64,000 bases of DNA from Pinirhizobacter sp036499745 (GCF_036499745.1 NZ_DASYDG010000015.1:1-64000); one strand, 5' to 3'. Shown: positions 8,096 to 17,265, numbered from the stretch's first letter. Numbers and translations: made by a program. Notes: generated from the sequence alone by a model not told the origin.

Positions 8096-9613
8096 TTATT
8101 CCACGACCACCGGAATCTTGCCGATGCGCGACTGCCATTCGCGTGGACCGGTCTTGTGCACCGAGCTTCCCGTGCTGTCCACGGCCACCGTCACCGGCAT
8201 GTCGACCACGTCGAATTCGTAGATCGCTTCCATGCCCAGGTCCTCGAAGGCCACGGTACGCGAGGCCTTGATCGCCTTGGACACCAGATACGCCGCGCCG
8301 CCCACGGCCATCAGGTACACCGCCTTGTTGTCGCGGATAGCCTCGATGCCCGCAGGTCCACGCTCGGCCTTGCCGACCATGCCGAGCAGGCCCGTGACCT
8401 CCAGCATTTGCCGGGTGAATTTGTCCATGCGCGTAGCAGTCGTGGGGCCAGCGGGACCGACCACTTCATCGCGCACGGGATCAACCGGACCCACGTAGTA
8501 GATGAAGCGGTTGGTGAAATCCACCGGCAGTTTCTCGCCCCGGTCGAGCATCTCCACCATGCGTTTGTGGGCGGCGTCACGACCAGTCAGGAGCTTGCCG
8601 TTCAGGAGCAGCACCTCGCCTGGTTTCCACGCCGTCACTTCCTCACGGGTAACGGTGTCGAGGTTTACCCGGCGCCCCTTCGAGGCATCGTAGGTAAGCT
8701 TGGGCCAGTCTTCCAGCGACGGCGGATCCAGCGCTACCGGCCCTGAACCATCCAGCACGAAATGCGCATGGCGGGTGGCCGCGCAGTTGGGGATCATCGC
8801 CACAGGCAGGTTCGCCGCGTGTGTGGGGTAGTCCTTGACCTTGATGTCGAGCACGGTGGTGAGGCCGCCCAGGCCCTGCGCGCCGATGCCCAATGCGTTG
8901 ACCTTGTCATACAGCTCCAGGCGCAGTTCCTCGGCGCGGTTCGCAGGACCACGGGCGATCAGGTCGGTGATGTCGATCGGCTCCATCAGCGCTTCCTTGG
9001 CCAGCAGCATGGCCTTCTCGGCCGTACCGCCGATGCCGATACCGAGCATGCCCGGCGGACACCAGCCCGCACCCATGGTGGGTACGGTCTTGATCACCCA
9101 GTCGACGATCGAATCGGACGGGTTCAACATCACGAACTTGGATTTGGCTTCCGAACCACCGCCTTTGGCGGCGACGATCACATCCAACTTGTTACCCGGC
9201 ACCACCGACACGTTCACCACCGCCGGCGTGTTGTCACGGGTGTTGCTGCGCTTGCCTGCCGGATCGGCCAGTACCGAAGCGCGAAGCTTGTTGTCCGGAT
9301 CGTTATAGGCGCGGCGCACACCCTCGTTGCACATGTCTTCCACGCCCATCGTGGCGTCGGCCCAATGCACATCCATGCCGATCTTCAGGAACACCGTGAC
9401 GATGCCGGTGTCCTGGCAGATCGGCCGATGGCCTTCGGCGCACATACGCGAGTTGATCAGGATCTGGGCCATGGCATCCCTGGCCGCCGGTGATTCCTCG
9501 CGCTCGTAGGCAGCGGCGAGGTTCTTGATGTAATCCACCGGGTGGTAATAGGAAATGTATTGCAGGGCGTCGGCAACGCTCTGGATGAGGTCTTCCTGCT
9601 TGATCGAGGTCAT
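8096..9613 (-). CDS. fumA: Class I fumarate hydratase, [4Fe-4S]
   Basis: A 505-residue iron-sulfur fumarase that interconverts fumarate and malate in the TCA cycle, in the cytoplasm. The single-chain fusion of the alpha and beta fumarase domains is visible. The N-terminal part carries the cluster cysteine C66 in GHRPICQDTG and the GGGGSEAKSK-like stretch AAKGGGSEAKSKF. The second half carries TGRDAAHKRMVEMLDRGE, VGPAGPTTATRMDKF and the terminal AVDSTGSSVHKTGPREWQ. Length matches E. coli FumA/FumB (548) minus insertions, closer to the proteobacterial short form. Such enzymes are oxygen-sensitive. Symbol fumA versus fumB cannot be decided. Confidence 0.96.
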   Translation of the reverse strand: MTSIKQEDLIQSVADALQYISYYHPVDYIKNLAAAYEREESPAARDAMAQILINSRMCAEGHRPICQDTGIVTVFLKIGMDVHWADATMGVEDMCNEGVRRAYNDPDNKLRASVLADPAGKRSNTRDNTPAVVNVSVVPGNKLDVIVAAKGGGSEAKSKFVMLNPSDSIVDWVIKTVPTMGAGWCPPGMLGIGIGGTAEKAMLLAKEALMEPIDITDLIARGPANRAEELRLELYDKVNALGIGAQGLGGLTTVLDIKVKDYPTHAANLPVAMIPNCAATRHAHFVLDGSGPVALDPPSLEDWPKLTYDASKGRRVNLDTVTREEVTAWKPGEVLLLNGKLLTGRDAAHKRMVEMLDRGEKLPVDFTNRFIYYVGPVDPVRDEVVGPAGPTTATRMDKFTRQMLEVTGLLGMVGKAERGPAGIEAIRDNKAVYLMAVGGAAYLVSKAIKASRTVAFEDLGMEAIYEFDVVDMPVTVAVDSTGSSVHKTGPREWQSRIGKIPVVVE

Positions 9614-9711
9614 GGCTTGGCGGCTGGCTTTGACGGCAAAGCAGCCATTTTAGCCCACCTGCGGGCGGCGCAGGCCGCGTGGGGCGCGCCCTGGCGTGGC
9701 CCGGCCACCAT

Positions 9712-10152
9712 TTAGCCTGTCTGACCAAGCCCGTGGCAGGCGGTGTCGTCGCGGGCAAAGGCCATGGCCAATAACTGGTCATCGGCGGATACGGCATAAC
9801 GCTCTTCCACCAATAGCGGGCAACCGCGGAAATCGAACTCCATGAACTGCGCATGGGCATGCGGCGGTGCATCGTTGCGCAACGTGATGGTGGCGCCGTG
9901 GCGCACCCATTGCCCTTTCGAGGCATTGCCCTCACAGGTGCCGCAATCGCCCAGTGCCACGTATCGGCCCGAATCGAGCAGGCGCAGGGCAAAGGCATTG
10001 GGCGCCTTGCGATGCCACCCCGTGCCGGGTTGCCGCCATGGATCCAGATGCGGCAGCACCAGTGGCGCTACCACCACCAGCAGGGCAAGCACGCAAGCCG
10101 CCGCGTCACGAAGTACGGCATCGGACCGCCTTGGGTGGGTGCGATCACGCAT
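9712..10152 (-). CDS. Hypothetical protein with one N-terminal membrane helix
   Basis: A 146-residue protein with a basic start, one hydrophobic stretch (AAACVLALLVVVAPLVLPHL), then a soluble, probably periplasmic domain of about 100 residues with four cysteines (GDCGTCEGN, FRGCPLL, DTACHG). The domain contains short strands such as GRYVALGDCGTCEG and ATITLRND. I do not recognise it. It stands between fumarase and the divergent VIT gene, 98 bases upstream of fumarase on the same strand. The cysteine pair CGTC could bind metal or form a disulfide; that is speculation. Confidence 0.6.
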   Translation of the reverse strand: MRDRTHPRRSDAVLRDAAACVLALLVVVAPLVLPHLDPWRQPGTGWHRKAPNAFALRLLDSGRYVALGDCGTCEGNASKGQWVRHGATITLRNDAPPHAHAQFMEFDFRGCPLLVEERYAVSADDQLLAMAFARDDTACHGLGQTG

Positions 10153-10229
10153 GCATGGCTTGTGAGTTGTTCATTCCACCACGATGCTAGCGCCGCTATG
10201 CTGCCTGCGTCGACCGGCCGGAAGTCACG

Positions 10230-10919
10230 ATGTCAAGACGCCATCCTGAAACCCACGCCTCCGGGCGCGTCGCCTGGCTTCGCGCCGCGGTACTGGGCGC
10301 CAATGACGGCGTGATCTCGGTGGCAAGCCTTGCCGTGGGCGTGGCGGCATCAGGCCAGACCCAGGGTACGTTGATGGCTACCTGCGCAGCGGGCCTGATC
10401 GCCGGCGCGATGTCGATGGCGGCGGGTGAATATGTCTCGGTTCGTTCGCAGGCCGACACCGAACATGCCGACCTCGCACTTGAGCGCCAGGAACTGGCCA
10501 CCGATCCCGACCATGAGCTGGCGGAGCTGACGCACATCTACCAGATGCGTGGCCTTGACGCCGCGCTGGCCCATGACGTTGCCACGCAATTGATGGCCCA
10601 CGACGCCCTGGGCGCCCATGCGCGCGATGAACTGGGTATCACCGAGGAACTGCGCGCACGTCCGGTACAGGCGTCAATGGCATCGGCGCTGGCTTTTTCG
10701 CTTGGCGCGTCGGTGCCCCTGGTCACCGTGGCAGTAGCCCCGGCAGCAATGGTGGTGTTCGCGATTATCGGTACCGCGCTGGCAAGCCTGCTTATCCTCG
10801 GCGCCGCAGCGGCGCGGGTTGGAAACGCCCCGGTCTGGCGCGGCGCATGGCGTGTCTTTTGCTGGGGTGCGCTGGCGATGGGGATCACCGCCGCCGTCGG
10901 TCATCTGTTCGGCAGCTGA
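10230..10919 (+). CDS. VIT/CCC1-family metal transporter
   Basis: A 229-residue membrane protein of the vacuolar iron transporter family, expected to move Fe2+ or Mn2+ across the inner membrane. The diagnostic first helix region is LRAAVLGANDGVISVASLAVGV, followed by MATCAAGLIAGAMSMAAGEYVSVRSQADTE, with the family's Gly/Met-rich helix and the acidic metal-binding region between TM2 and TM3 (DLALERQELATDPDHELAELTHIYQMRG). Three more helices make five in all. GGAAG precedes the ATG by 6 bases. It lies 88 bases before the DUF1203 gene in the same direction. Confidence 0.92.
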   Translation: MSRRHPETHASGRVAWLRAAVLGANDGVISVASLAVGVAASGQTQGTLMATCAAGLIAGAMSMAAGEYVSVRSQADTEHADLALERQELATDPDHELAELTHIYQMRGLDAALAHDVATQLMAHDALGAHARDELGITEELRARPVQASMASALAFSLGASVPLVTVAVAPAAMVVFAIIGTALASLLILGAAAARVGNAPVWRGAWRVFCWGALAMGITAAVGHLFGS

Positions 10920-11007
10920 AGAAAACGATTCAACAGCAAGCTGCCGATGGGCGTGGTCATTGCATCGCGCAATGCTTGACGCACCACAACCACCAGGCAT
11001 CGCACGC

Positions 11008-11475
11008 ATGTCCTATCGCATTTCGGGCCTCGACCCCACGCCCTTCATCCATCTCTACCACCTGCCCGACGAAGCACTGCATGCACACCGCGCGGCGCGC
11101 TATGTCGCAGGTGCCGAGGGTGGCTTCCCCGACCGCGTGGAGCTGCGCGACGCCCGCCCCGGTGAGTCACTGCTGCTGGTGAACTACGAACACCAGCCGG
11201 CCGACACCCCCTATCGTTCGCGCCACGCCGTGTTCGTGCTGGAGGGCGCCACCACCGCGGCAACCTTCCACGACGAGATCCCCTTGCTGTTCCGCAGACG
11301 GATGATGTCGCTACGTGCCTTCGATGCGCAGGACATGTTGCAGGAAGCAGCCGTGATGCTTGGCGATGCCATGGAACCGACCGTACAGGAGTGGCTGGCC
11401 GATGAGCGGGTGGCTTATATCCACGCCCACTACGCCGGGCCGGGTTGCTACGCCGGACGCATCGACAGGGGCTGA
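11008..11475 (+). CDS. DUF1203 domain protein
   Basis: A 155-residue cytoplasmic protein. The opening YRISGLDPTPFIHLYHLPDEAL, the middle CRDARPGE-like stretch (here LRDARPGESLLLVNYEHQPADTPYRSRHAVFV), and the end VAYIHAHYAGPGCYAGRIDR are hallmarks of DUF1203, a family of unknown function. Start could also be the ATG at 10972, adding 12 residues; neither has a strong ribosome binding site. No enzymatic motif is recognised, though the conserved arginines and the terminal HAHxAGPGCYA motif suggest a ligand site. Confidence 0.85.
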   Translation: MSYRISGLDPTPFIHLYHLPDEALHAHRAARYVAGAEGGFPDRVELRDARPGESLLLVNYEHQPADTPYRSRHAVFVLEGATTAATFHDEIPLLFRRRMMSLRAFDAQDMLQEAAVMLGDAMEPTVQEWLADERVAYIHAHYAGPGCYAGRIDRG

Positions 11476-11482
11476 CAGTCAG

Positions 11483-11836
11483 CTACGCAGGTCTTGTCGG
11501 ACGGGCCTGGCGACCCTTCCGCAGGGCTGTCACGGCTTCACACGCATCGGCAGTAAGGTGGGCGATGCGATGAATGGCCCGTCCGATCGAACGATGAGCT
11601 TCTTCCAGGTCGTAATCCGACTGCAACCCGATCCAGAACTGCTCACTGTTCCCCAGTGCACAAGCCAGGCGGACCGCCGTGTCCGCCGTGATTCCGCGCT
11701 TGCCGAGCACGATTTCGTTGATTCGCCGCGGTGGCACGTCCATGGCCCGCGCCAACGCATTCTGGCTGATGACAAGCGGTTCCAGAAACTCATGGAACAG
11801 CACCTCACCGGGATGAAAATTGGGAAGACATGCCAT
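11483..11836 (-). CDS. higA: HigA-type antitoxin, orphan
   Basis: A 117-residue XRE-type DNA-binding antitoxin. The helix-turn-helix covers residues 24-62 (SQNALARAMDVPPRRINEIVLGKRGITADTAVRLACALG), preceded by the typical HPGEVLFHEFLEPL. In higBA modules the toxin gene lies just upstream and the antitoxin binds its own promoter. Here only a scrap of higB remains at 11846-11884, ending 9 bases before this start, as in intact modules. The protein itself looks complete with an extended C-terminal tail (EAVTALRKGRQARPTRPA). It may now act only as a repressor or decoy antitoxin. Confidence 0.9.
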   Translation of the reverse strand: MACLPNFHPGEVLFHEFLEPLVISQNALARAMDVPPRRINEIVLGKRGITADTAVRLACALGNSEQFWIGLQSDYDLEEAHRSIGRAIHRIAHLTADACEAVTALRKGRQARPTRPA

Positions 11837-11845
11837 AGCTGGACC

Positions 11846-11884
11846 TCAGTGATAATCGACAATGACCACGTCGTGCGCGTCGCC
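11846..11884 (-). pseudogene. higB: C-terminal remnant of toxin gene higB
   Basis: Read on the minus strand, this stretch encodes GDAHDVVIVDYH followed by TGA. This closely resembles the conserved end of HigB/RelE-type toxins (usually GDAYDVEIVDYH) and sits in the canonical place 9 bases before higA. Upstream the frame continues with unrelated residues (RTRRPARRES) and then runs into the stop region of the DUF3014 gene at 11920. The remaining 80 or so toxin codons are gone, so the toxin is deleted, not frameshifted. Confidence 0.8.
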
Positions 11885-11919
11885 ATCGCTCTCCCGCCGG
11901 GCAGGTCTGCGAGTACGGC

Positions 11920-12723
11920 TCAGTGAGGCTGGGCGGCCGTGATCGCGTCGCGAAGCTCGCGGAGTTTCGCCTTTACTTTCGCTTCGCCATCGGGTCCTTG
12001 CCGGATCAGCATCTTCTGGCCGACGGATGCTGATTGAAGCTGAGGATCGGCAAAGGCGTAATGCCCGCGGTCCTGCACCACCGCGATCGGACCCTTCGGC
12101 TCAGGCGCGGCGAGCATGTCGTCGATCGCCACCACCAGGCGGTCGTTGAAGTAGCCGGTGGGGTAGCCCAGTTCCTTGTATGCCTGCTGGAACAATGGGT
12201 AGAAGCGGACGTACCAGGCAGCGGCAGCACGCGGGTTCACGTGCTCAACCACCGCCAGGTAACGCCCGTAGCGTGCTTCGTTCTTCGGATCGATGCTGCC
12301 GTCGCTGGACACCAGGAATTTCCCGCCCGCCGTCTTTACCGGCAACAACCGGGAGGCCAGGGCGTGGCGCGGCAGCGCGTCCACCGTGGCGACGATACGG
12401 CCGATCACCTGCTGGCGAAGGAGCAGGCCATCGAGGTTGCCGATGCCGGCAAGGTCGGACAGGCCTTCGGCGGCAAGCGTATCGCTGTCGCTCAAAAGAG
12501 GAAGCGGCGCCGAGGACGGTGACGCGGGGCCTGCCGCGCCGATGGGGTGCTGCACGACAGGAGTCGCCGGTGTGGAAGATGCCGGCGCGGGCGGTGGCAG
12601 GGCCGCCACCGGCGCAGGTTCCGGCGCCGTCGCCTTGCGCCAGAACCAGTAGCCACCGGCTCCCACCGCCACCAGAACGATAACGGCCAGGAGCCAGGAA
12701 AAGACCGGGGTGCGTTGTGCCAT
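11920..12723 (-). CDS. DUF3014 domain protein, membrane-anchored
   Basis: A 267-residue protein with one N-terminal helix (FSWLLAVIVLVAVGAGGYWFW), a Pro/Ala-rich linker (residues 33-75), and a soluble C-terminal domain beginning near LLSDSDTLAAEGLSDLAGIGNLDGLLL. The sequences VEHVNPRAAAAWYVRFYPLFQQAYKELGYPTGYFNDRLV and QDRGHYAFADPQLQSASVGQKMLIRQGP are typical of DUF3014, a family of unknown role, probably facing the periplasm. The ATG at 12723 has AAAGG 7 bases upstream; the GTG just before it is less likely. Its 3' end touches the higB remnant, so the deletion that removed higB ended at this gene. Confidence 0.88.
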   Translation of the reverse strand: MAQRTPVFSWLLAVIVLVAVGAGGYWFWRKATAPEPAPVAALPPPAPASSTPATPVVQHPIGAAGPASPSSAPLPLLSDSDTLAAEGLSDLAGIGNLDGLLLRQQVIGRIVATVDALPRHALASRLLPVKTAGGKFLVSSDGSIDPKNEARYGRYLAVVEHVNPRAAAAWYVRFYPLFQQAYKELGYPTGYFNDRLVVAIDDMLAAPEPKGPIAVVQDRGHYAFADPQLQSASVGQKMLIRQGPDGEAKVKAKLRELRDAITAAQPH

Positions 12724-12781
12724 CACGCTGCCTTTATTGCTTCACCATATCTTTCGACCCTCTGTGCGGGTCGGAGGTTCC

Positions 12782-15700
12782 CTACATATTTCGTCGGTAT
12801 TCGCCACCCACATCGTACAGTGCGTGGCTGATCTGGCCCAGCGAGTTGTACTTCACCGCATCGATCAACTGTTCAAAGACGTTACGGCGGTCACGCGCGG
12901 TAGCCTGCAGGGTGCGCAGGCTTTCCGGGGCCAGCGCATTCCTGGCACGGCCGTAGCGATGCACGTTGTCGATCTGCTGGCCCTTTTCGCCCTCGGTGGA
13001 ACGGATCAGTTCGATCTCGGTGGCGATCTCGCCGCCGTGATCCTTGGGCAGGAAGGTGTTGACGCCGATCAGGGGCAGCGAGCCGTCGTGCTTCTTCTGC
13101 TCGTAGTACATCGACTCTTCCTGGATCTTGCCGCGCTGGTACATGGTGTCCATGGCACCCAGTACGCCGCCGCGCTCACTGATGGCCTCGAATTCCTTGT
13201 AGACGGCCTCTTCCACCAGATCGGTCAGCGCGTCAACCACATAGCTCCCCTGCCAGGGATTTTCGTTAAAGTTCAGGCCGAGCTCGCGATTGATGATCAG
13301 CTGGATCGCCACCGCGCGGCGCACGCTTTCTTCCGTGGGCGTGGTGATGGCCTCGTCGTAGGCGTTGGTGTGCAGGGAATTGCAGTTGTCGAACAACGCG
13401 TAAAGCGCCTGCAAGGTGGTGCGGATGTCGTTGAACTGGATCTCCTGCGCATGCAGCGAACGGCCGGAGGTCTGGATGTGGTACTTCAGCATCTGGCTGC
13501 GCGCGCTGGCACCGTAGCGCTCGCGCATGGCGCGGGCCCAGATGCGCCGCGCCACGCGGCCTATCACGGTATATTCCGGATCCATGCCGTTGGAAAAGAA
13601 GAACGACAGGTTGGCCGCGAAGTCGTCCACCTTCATGCCGCGGGCGAGGTAGTACTCGACGATGGTGAAGCCGTTGGACAGGGTAAAGGCAAGCTGGCTG
13701 ATCGGGTTCGCCCCTGCCTCGGCGATGTGATACCCGGAGATCGACACGGAATAGAAATTCCGCACCTTATGATCGACGAAGTACTGCTGGATATCACCCA
13801 TCATGCGCAGAGCGAACTCGGTGGAGAAGATGCAGGTGTTCTGCGCCTGGTCTTCCTTCAGGATGTCCGCCTGAACGGTGCCGCGCACGGTGGCCAGCGT
13901 ATAGGCCTTGATCCGCGCATATGTTTCTTCATCCACCACTTCGTAGCCTGAAACTCCCAACAGGCCCAGGCCCAGGCCGTCGTTGCCCTGGGGCAGTTCG
14001 CCAAAGTATTCCGGGCGTCCGCCTTGCGGGTAGAGTTCGGCGATTCGCGCCCTGGCGGCTTCCCAACGAGCGGGTTCCTCGTTGAGGTATTTCTCCACGT
14101 TCTGGTCGATGGCCGTGTTCATGAACATGGCAAGGATGATCGGCGCCGGACCGTTGATGGTCATCGATACCGATGTCGTCGGCGCCGACAGGTCGAAGCC
14201 GGAATAGAGCTTCTTCATGTCGTCCAGCGTGGCGATGGACACACCTGAGTTACCGATCTTGCCGTAGATATCAGGACGCGGGGCGGGATCTTCGCCGTAC
14301 AGGGTGACCGAGTCGAAGGCCGTGGAAAGACGCGCCGCCCCACCGCCCAGCGACAGGTAATGGAAGCGGCGGTTGGTGCGTTCAGGCGTGCCTTCACCGG
14401 CAAACATGCGGGTGGGGTCTTCGCCGACGCGGCGATACGGGAACACGCCACCGGTATACGGGTAACCGCCCGGCAGGTTCTCGCGCATCAGGAACGATAG
14501 AAGTTCGCCCCAGTCCTTCGATTTCGGCGGCGACACCTTGGGAATCTTCTGGTGGCTGAGCGAGGTACGGTAGTTCTCTACACGAATGACCTTTTCTCGA
14601 ACCTGGTATTCGTTGAACTCGGCCGTGACCGACTCGTACCGCGCCGGCCATTCTCGCAGCAGGCTTACAGCGTCGGCAGAGAGTTCGCGCACGGCCTCGT
14701 TATAGCGCTGGCGCAATGTAAGCATGCTGCGGTCGACACCGGCGGCCTTGGGCGACACGGCATCGTGGTCGTAGAGATCCAGCGCGCGGGGGAGTTCCTC
14801 GTCGCCGATATCCTTGAGTGATTCGAAGTAGTGCTGCGCCTTGCTGGCGGCCTCGGCCTCGCGGGCGATGCCGGCATTGATCCCCCTGCCCTGCTCGGCG
14901 ATCTCGGCCAGGTAACGCACGCGGTTTCCAGGAATCAATACCGTGGCGCGCGGCTCCTTCAAGGTGGTGTCCAGCGACGGCGTCCAGCGATCGGCGGGAA
15001 GGCTGAGCTTTTCGCGCAGCAGGCGGCAGAGATTCGAGAACATCCAGGTGACACCCGGATCGTTGAACTGGCTGGCGATGGACGGATATACCGGGACATC
15101 CGCATCGGCTAGGGTGAACGCATTGCGGTTGCGCTTCCACTGCTTGCGCACGTCACGCAGCGCGTCTTCGGCCCCACGCTTATCGAACTTGTTCAGCACG
15201 ATCAGTTCGGCGAAGTCGATCATGTCGATCTTCTCCAGCTGGCTGGCCGCGCCGTATTCGCTGGTCATCACGTACATCGGGAAATCGACCAGGTCGACGA
15301 TTTCCGAATCGCTCTGGCCGATACCGGCGGTTTCCACGATCACCAGGTCGTAGGCCTGGCTCTTGAGGAAGTTGATGCAGTCGTGGAGCATTTCGTTCAC
15401 CGCCGCGTGCTGGCGGCGCGTGGCCATCGACCGCATGTACACGCGTTCTGAACGCAGGGAATTCATCCGGATGCGGTCGCCCAACAGGGCGCCCCCGCTA
15501 CGGCGGCGGGTGGGATCCACCGCCAGCACGGCGATACGCATGTCAGGGAATGCGTGCAGGAAGCGCAACAGCAGTTCGTCGACCACGCTGGATTTACCCG
15601 CGCCGCCGGTGCCGGTAAGGCCGAGCACAGGCGTCTTGCGACCGGCCAGCTCCCACGCCTTGCGCAAGCGGGTAAGCTCGCCTTCCGAATACATGCCCTC

Positions 15701-16252
15701 TTCGATCGCCGTCAGCGTGGCGCCGATGGAGATCTCATCGCTCACCTTCGCTTCGGTGGGATGTTCCTTCACTGCGGTGGCACGTTCATCGGCCGCCGCG
15801 CGGGTGCGCTTGACGACGTCCTCGATCATCTCCACCAGGCCGAGCTTCATGCCGTCGTTCGGATGGTAGATGCGCTCTACGCCGTAAGCTTGCAGCTCGC
15901 GGATTTCCTCAGGCGTGATGGTGCCGCCACCGCCTCCGAACACACGAATATGGGCTGCGCCGCGTTCGCGCAGCATGTCCACCATGTACTTGAAGTACTC
16001 CACGTGGCCGCCCTGGTACGACGACAATGCGATGGCGTCGGCATCTTCCTGCAGGGCCGCGCGGACAACATCTTCCACCGAACGGTTATGGCCCAGGTGG
16101 ATCACCTCGGCGCCCTGCGCCTGGATGATGCGGCGCATGATGTTGATCGCCGCATCGTGGCCATCGAACAGGCTCGCCGCGGTGACGAAACGCAACGGGG
16201 CGCGTTCACCCCGGGCGTCACTGGCGGGAACATGCTTGGGCTGGGTGCTCAT
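12782..16252 (-). CDS. icmF: Fused isobutyryl-CoA mutase IcmF
   Basis: A 1156-residue adenosylcobalamin-dependent acyl-CoA mutase that interconverts isobutyryl-CoA and n-butyryl-CoA, with its own G-protein chaperone. Domain order is visible. The B12-binding domain covers about 20-150, with D30-G-H32 as the base-off cobalamin histidine motif and GGGGG at 106-110. A MeaB-like GTPase follows, with the P-loop at 214-221 (GTGGAGKS) and NKFD. The mutase TIM barrel runs from about 560 to the end. Substrate-selecting residues are F617 in RMFAGEG and Q804 in KEDQAQNT. This Phe/Gln pair is the isobutyryl-CoA type, whereas methylmalonyl-CoA mutase has Tyr/Arg. Length is close to the usual 1090-1100 plus a short N-terminal tail. 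It stands alone. Confidence 0.95.
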   Translation of the reverse strand: MSTQPKHVPASDARGERAPLRFVTAASLFDGHDAAINIMRRIIQAQGAEVIHLGHNRSVEDVVRAALQEDADAIALSSYQGGHVEYFKYMVDMLRERGAAHIRVFGGGGGTITPEEIRELQAYGVERIYHPNDGMKLGLVEMIEDVVKRTRAAADERATAVKEHPTEAKVSDEISIGATLTAIEEGMYSEGELTRLRKAWELAGRKTPVLGLTGTGGAGKSSVVDELLLRFLHAFPDMRIAVLAVDPTRRRSGGALLGDRIRMNSLRSERVYMRSMATRRQHAAVNEMLHDCINFLKSQAYDLVIVETAGIGQSDSEIVDLVDFPMYVMTSEYGAASQLEKIDMIDFAELIVLNKFDKRGAEDALRDVRKQWKRNRNAFTLADADVPVYPSIASQFNDPGVTWMFSNLCRLLREKLSLPADRWTPSLDTTLKEPRATVLIPGNRVRYLAEIAEQGRGINAGIAREAEAASKAQHYFESLKDIGDEELPRALDLYDHDAVSPKAAGVDRSMLTLRQRYNEAVRELSADAVSLLREWPARYESVTAEFNEYQVREKVIRVENYRTSLSHQKIPKVSPPKSKDWGELLSFLMRENLPGGYPYTGGVFPYRRVGEDPTRMFAGEGTPERTNRRFHYLSLGGGAARLSTAFDSVTLYGEDPAPRPDIYGKIGNSGVSIATLDDMKKLYSGFDLSAPTTSVSMTINGPAPIILAMFMNTAIDQNVEKYLNEEPARWEAARARIAELYPQGGRPEYFGELPQGNDGLGLGLLGVSGYEVVDEETYARIKAYTLATVRGTVQADILKEDQAQNTCIFSTEFALRMMGDIQQYFVDHKVRNFYSVSISGYHIAEAGANPISQLAFTLSNGFTIVEYYLARGMKVDDFAANLSFFFSNGMDPEYTVIGRVARRIWARAMRERYGASARSQMLKYHIQTSGRSLHAQEIQFNDIRTTLQALYALFDNCNSLHTNAYDEAITTPTEESVRRAVAIQLIINRELGLNFNENPWQGSYVVDALTDLVEEAVYKEFEAISERGGVLGAMDTMYQRGKIQEESMYYEQKKHDGSLPLIGVNTFLPKDHGGEIATEIELIRSTEGEKGQQIDNVHRYGRARNALAPESLRTLQATARDRRNVFEQLIDAVKYNSLGQISHALYDVGGEYRRNM

Positions 16253-16332
16253 GGGTACTCCGGGTACGACGGCGTGCGGGGAGCGGCCATTGTACCGGGG
16301 GGCCCGTGATCGGCCTGTTGCAGTGCAAAAAA

Positions 16333-17265
16333 CTAGGGGTTGGAGACGCCGTGCGGTACGTGGCCGGTGGCCACGTGGCGGCGCGCGGATTCCACGTTGG
16401 CCGGGGAGTCATCGAAGAAGATATCGGCGCCGAAGGCTTCCAGGAACGGCCCCTTGTCGCGCCCGCCCAGGAACAGCGCCTCGTCGATGCGCACGCCCCA
16501 CCGTCGAAGGGTAAGGATGACGCGCTTGTGCGCCGGCGCGGAACGGGCGGTGACCAGGGCCGTGCGGATGGGGGAATCCTCGGCCGGAAAAGCCGCCTGC
16601 AGCCGGTGCAGCGCCGACAGGAACCCTCGGAACGGTCCTCCGGAGAGCGGTTCGGCCCAGCGTTCGCTCTCATTGCGGTGGAAGGCCTCGATGCCCTCCT
16701 CGCGCGAGACGCGTTCGCCTTCGTCGCCAAAGATCACCGCATCGCCGTCGAAGGCAATGCGCAATTGCTCGCTCGAACGCGGCGGCGCGGTGGACGGCAG
16801 GATGGTGGCCGCGGCAACTCCCGCGCGCAAGGCGCGACCGACGTCCTCGGGATTGGCCGAGAGGAAAAGATCGGCGCGGAACGGCGCGATGTAATCGGAT
16901 GTGGGCGCACCGCTGGTGAACGCCGCACGGCTGATGCCCAGTTCGTAGTGCTGGATCGCATTGAAGATGCGCAACCCCGTATCGCCAGAATTGCGCGAGA
17001 GCAGGATCACTTCCACCGGTGGAACATCACCGGCCAGGCGGTTCAGCCCCAGGAGCTTCTGCACCAGCGGAAAGGCCACGCCCGGCTCGAGCAGCTCGTC
17101 TTCCTTTTCGATCTGGAACTGGCGGTAGGCGTCCAGCCCCTCGCGCTCGAAGAGCTCGTGGCTATTGCCCATGTCAAACAGCGCGCGCGAGGAAATGGCC
17201 ACCACCAGGCGGTTGTCGCCGGTGGCTTCCTTCGCGTGGGCGTTGGTTTCAGGCGGCTGGGACAC
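16333..17265 (-). CDS. cN-I-type 5'-nucleotidase, GTG start
   Basis: A 310-residue member of the cytosolic 5'-nucleotidase 1 family, bacterial branch, which dephosphorylates nucleoside monophosphates. Family motifs are LVVAISSRALFDMGNSHELFE (N-terminal DxD-like site, here FDM), VEVILLSRNSGDTGLRIFNAIQHY, LFLSANPEDV, IAFDGDAVIFGDEGE and DIFFDDSPANVESAR near the end. The first codon is GTG at 17265 with GGAG about 9 bases before it; the next in-frame Met is 32 residues in and would cut the first motif. It is followed on the same strand only by intergenic DNA before icmF. NAD kinase ends upstream 42 bases away, so the two may share a transcript. Confidence 0.88.
   Translation of the reverse strand: MSQPPETNAHAKEATGDNRLVVAISSRALFDMGNSHELFEREGLDAYRQFQIEKEDELLEPGVAFPLVQKLLGLNRLAGDVPPVEVILLSRNSGDTGLRIFNAIQHYELGISRAAFTSGAPTSDYIAPFRADLFLSANPEDVGRALRAGVAAATILPSTAPPRSSEQLRIAFDGDAVIFGDEGERVSREEGIEAFHRNESERWAEPLSGGPFRGFLSALHRLQAAFPAEDSPIRTALVTARSAPAHKRVILTLRRWGVRIDEALFLGGRDKGPFLEAFGADIFFDDSPANVESARRHVATGHVPHGVSNP

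Noticed and set aside
11837..11930. Possible intact higB toxin gene upstream of higA
   Set aside because: Only the last dozen codons match; the region upstream belongs to the DUF3014 gene and no start or core toxin residues exist.
12710..13951. A 413-codon plus-strand frame opposite icmF
   Set aside because: Runs across the 3' part of the IcmF mutase domain, which is intact on the other strand.
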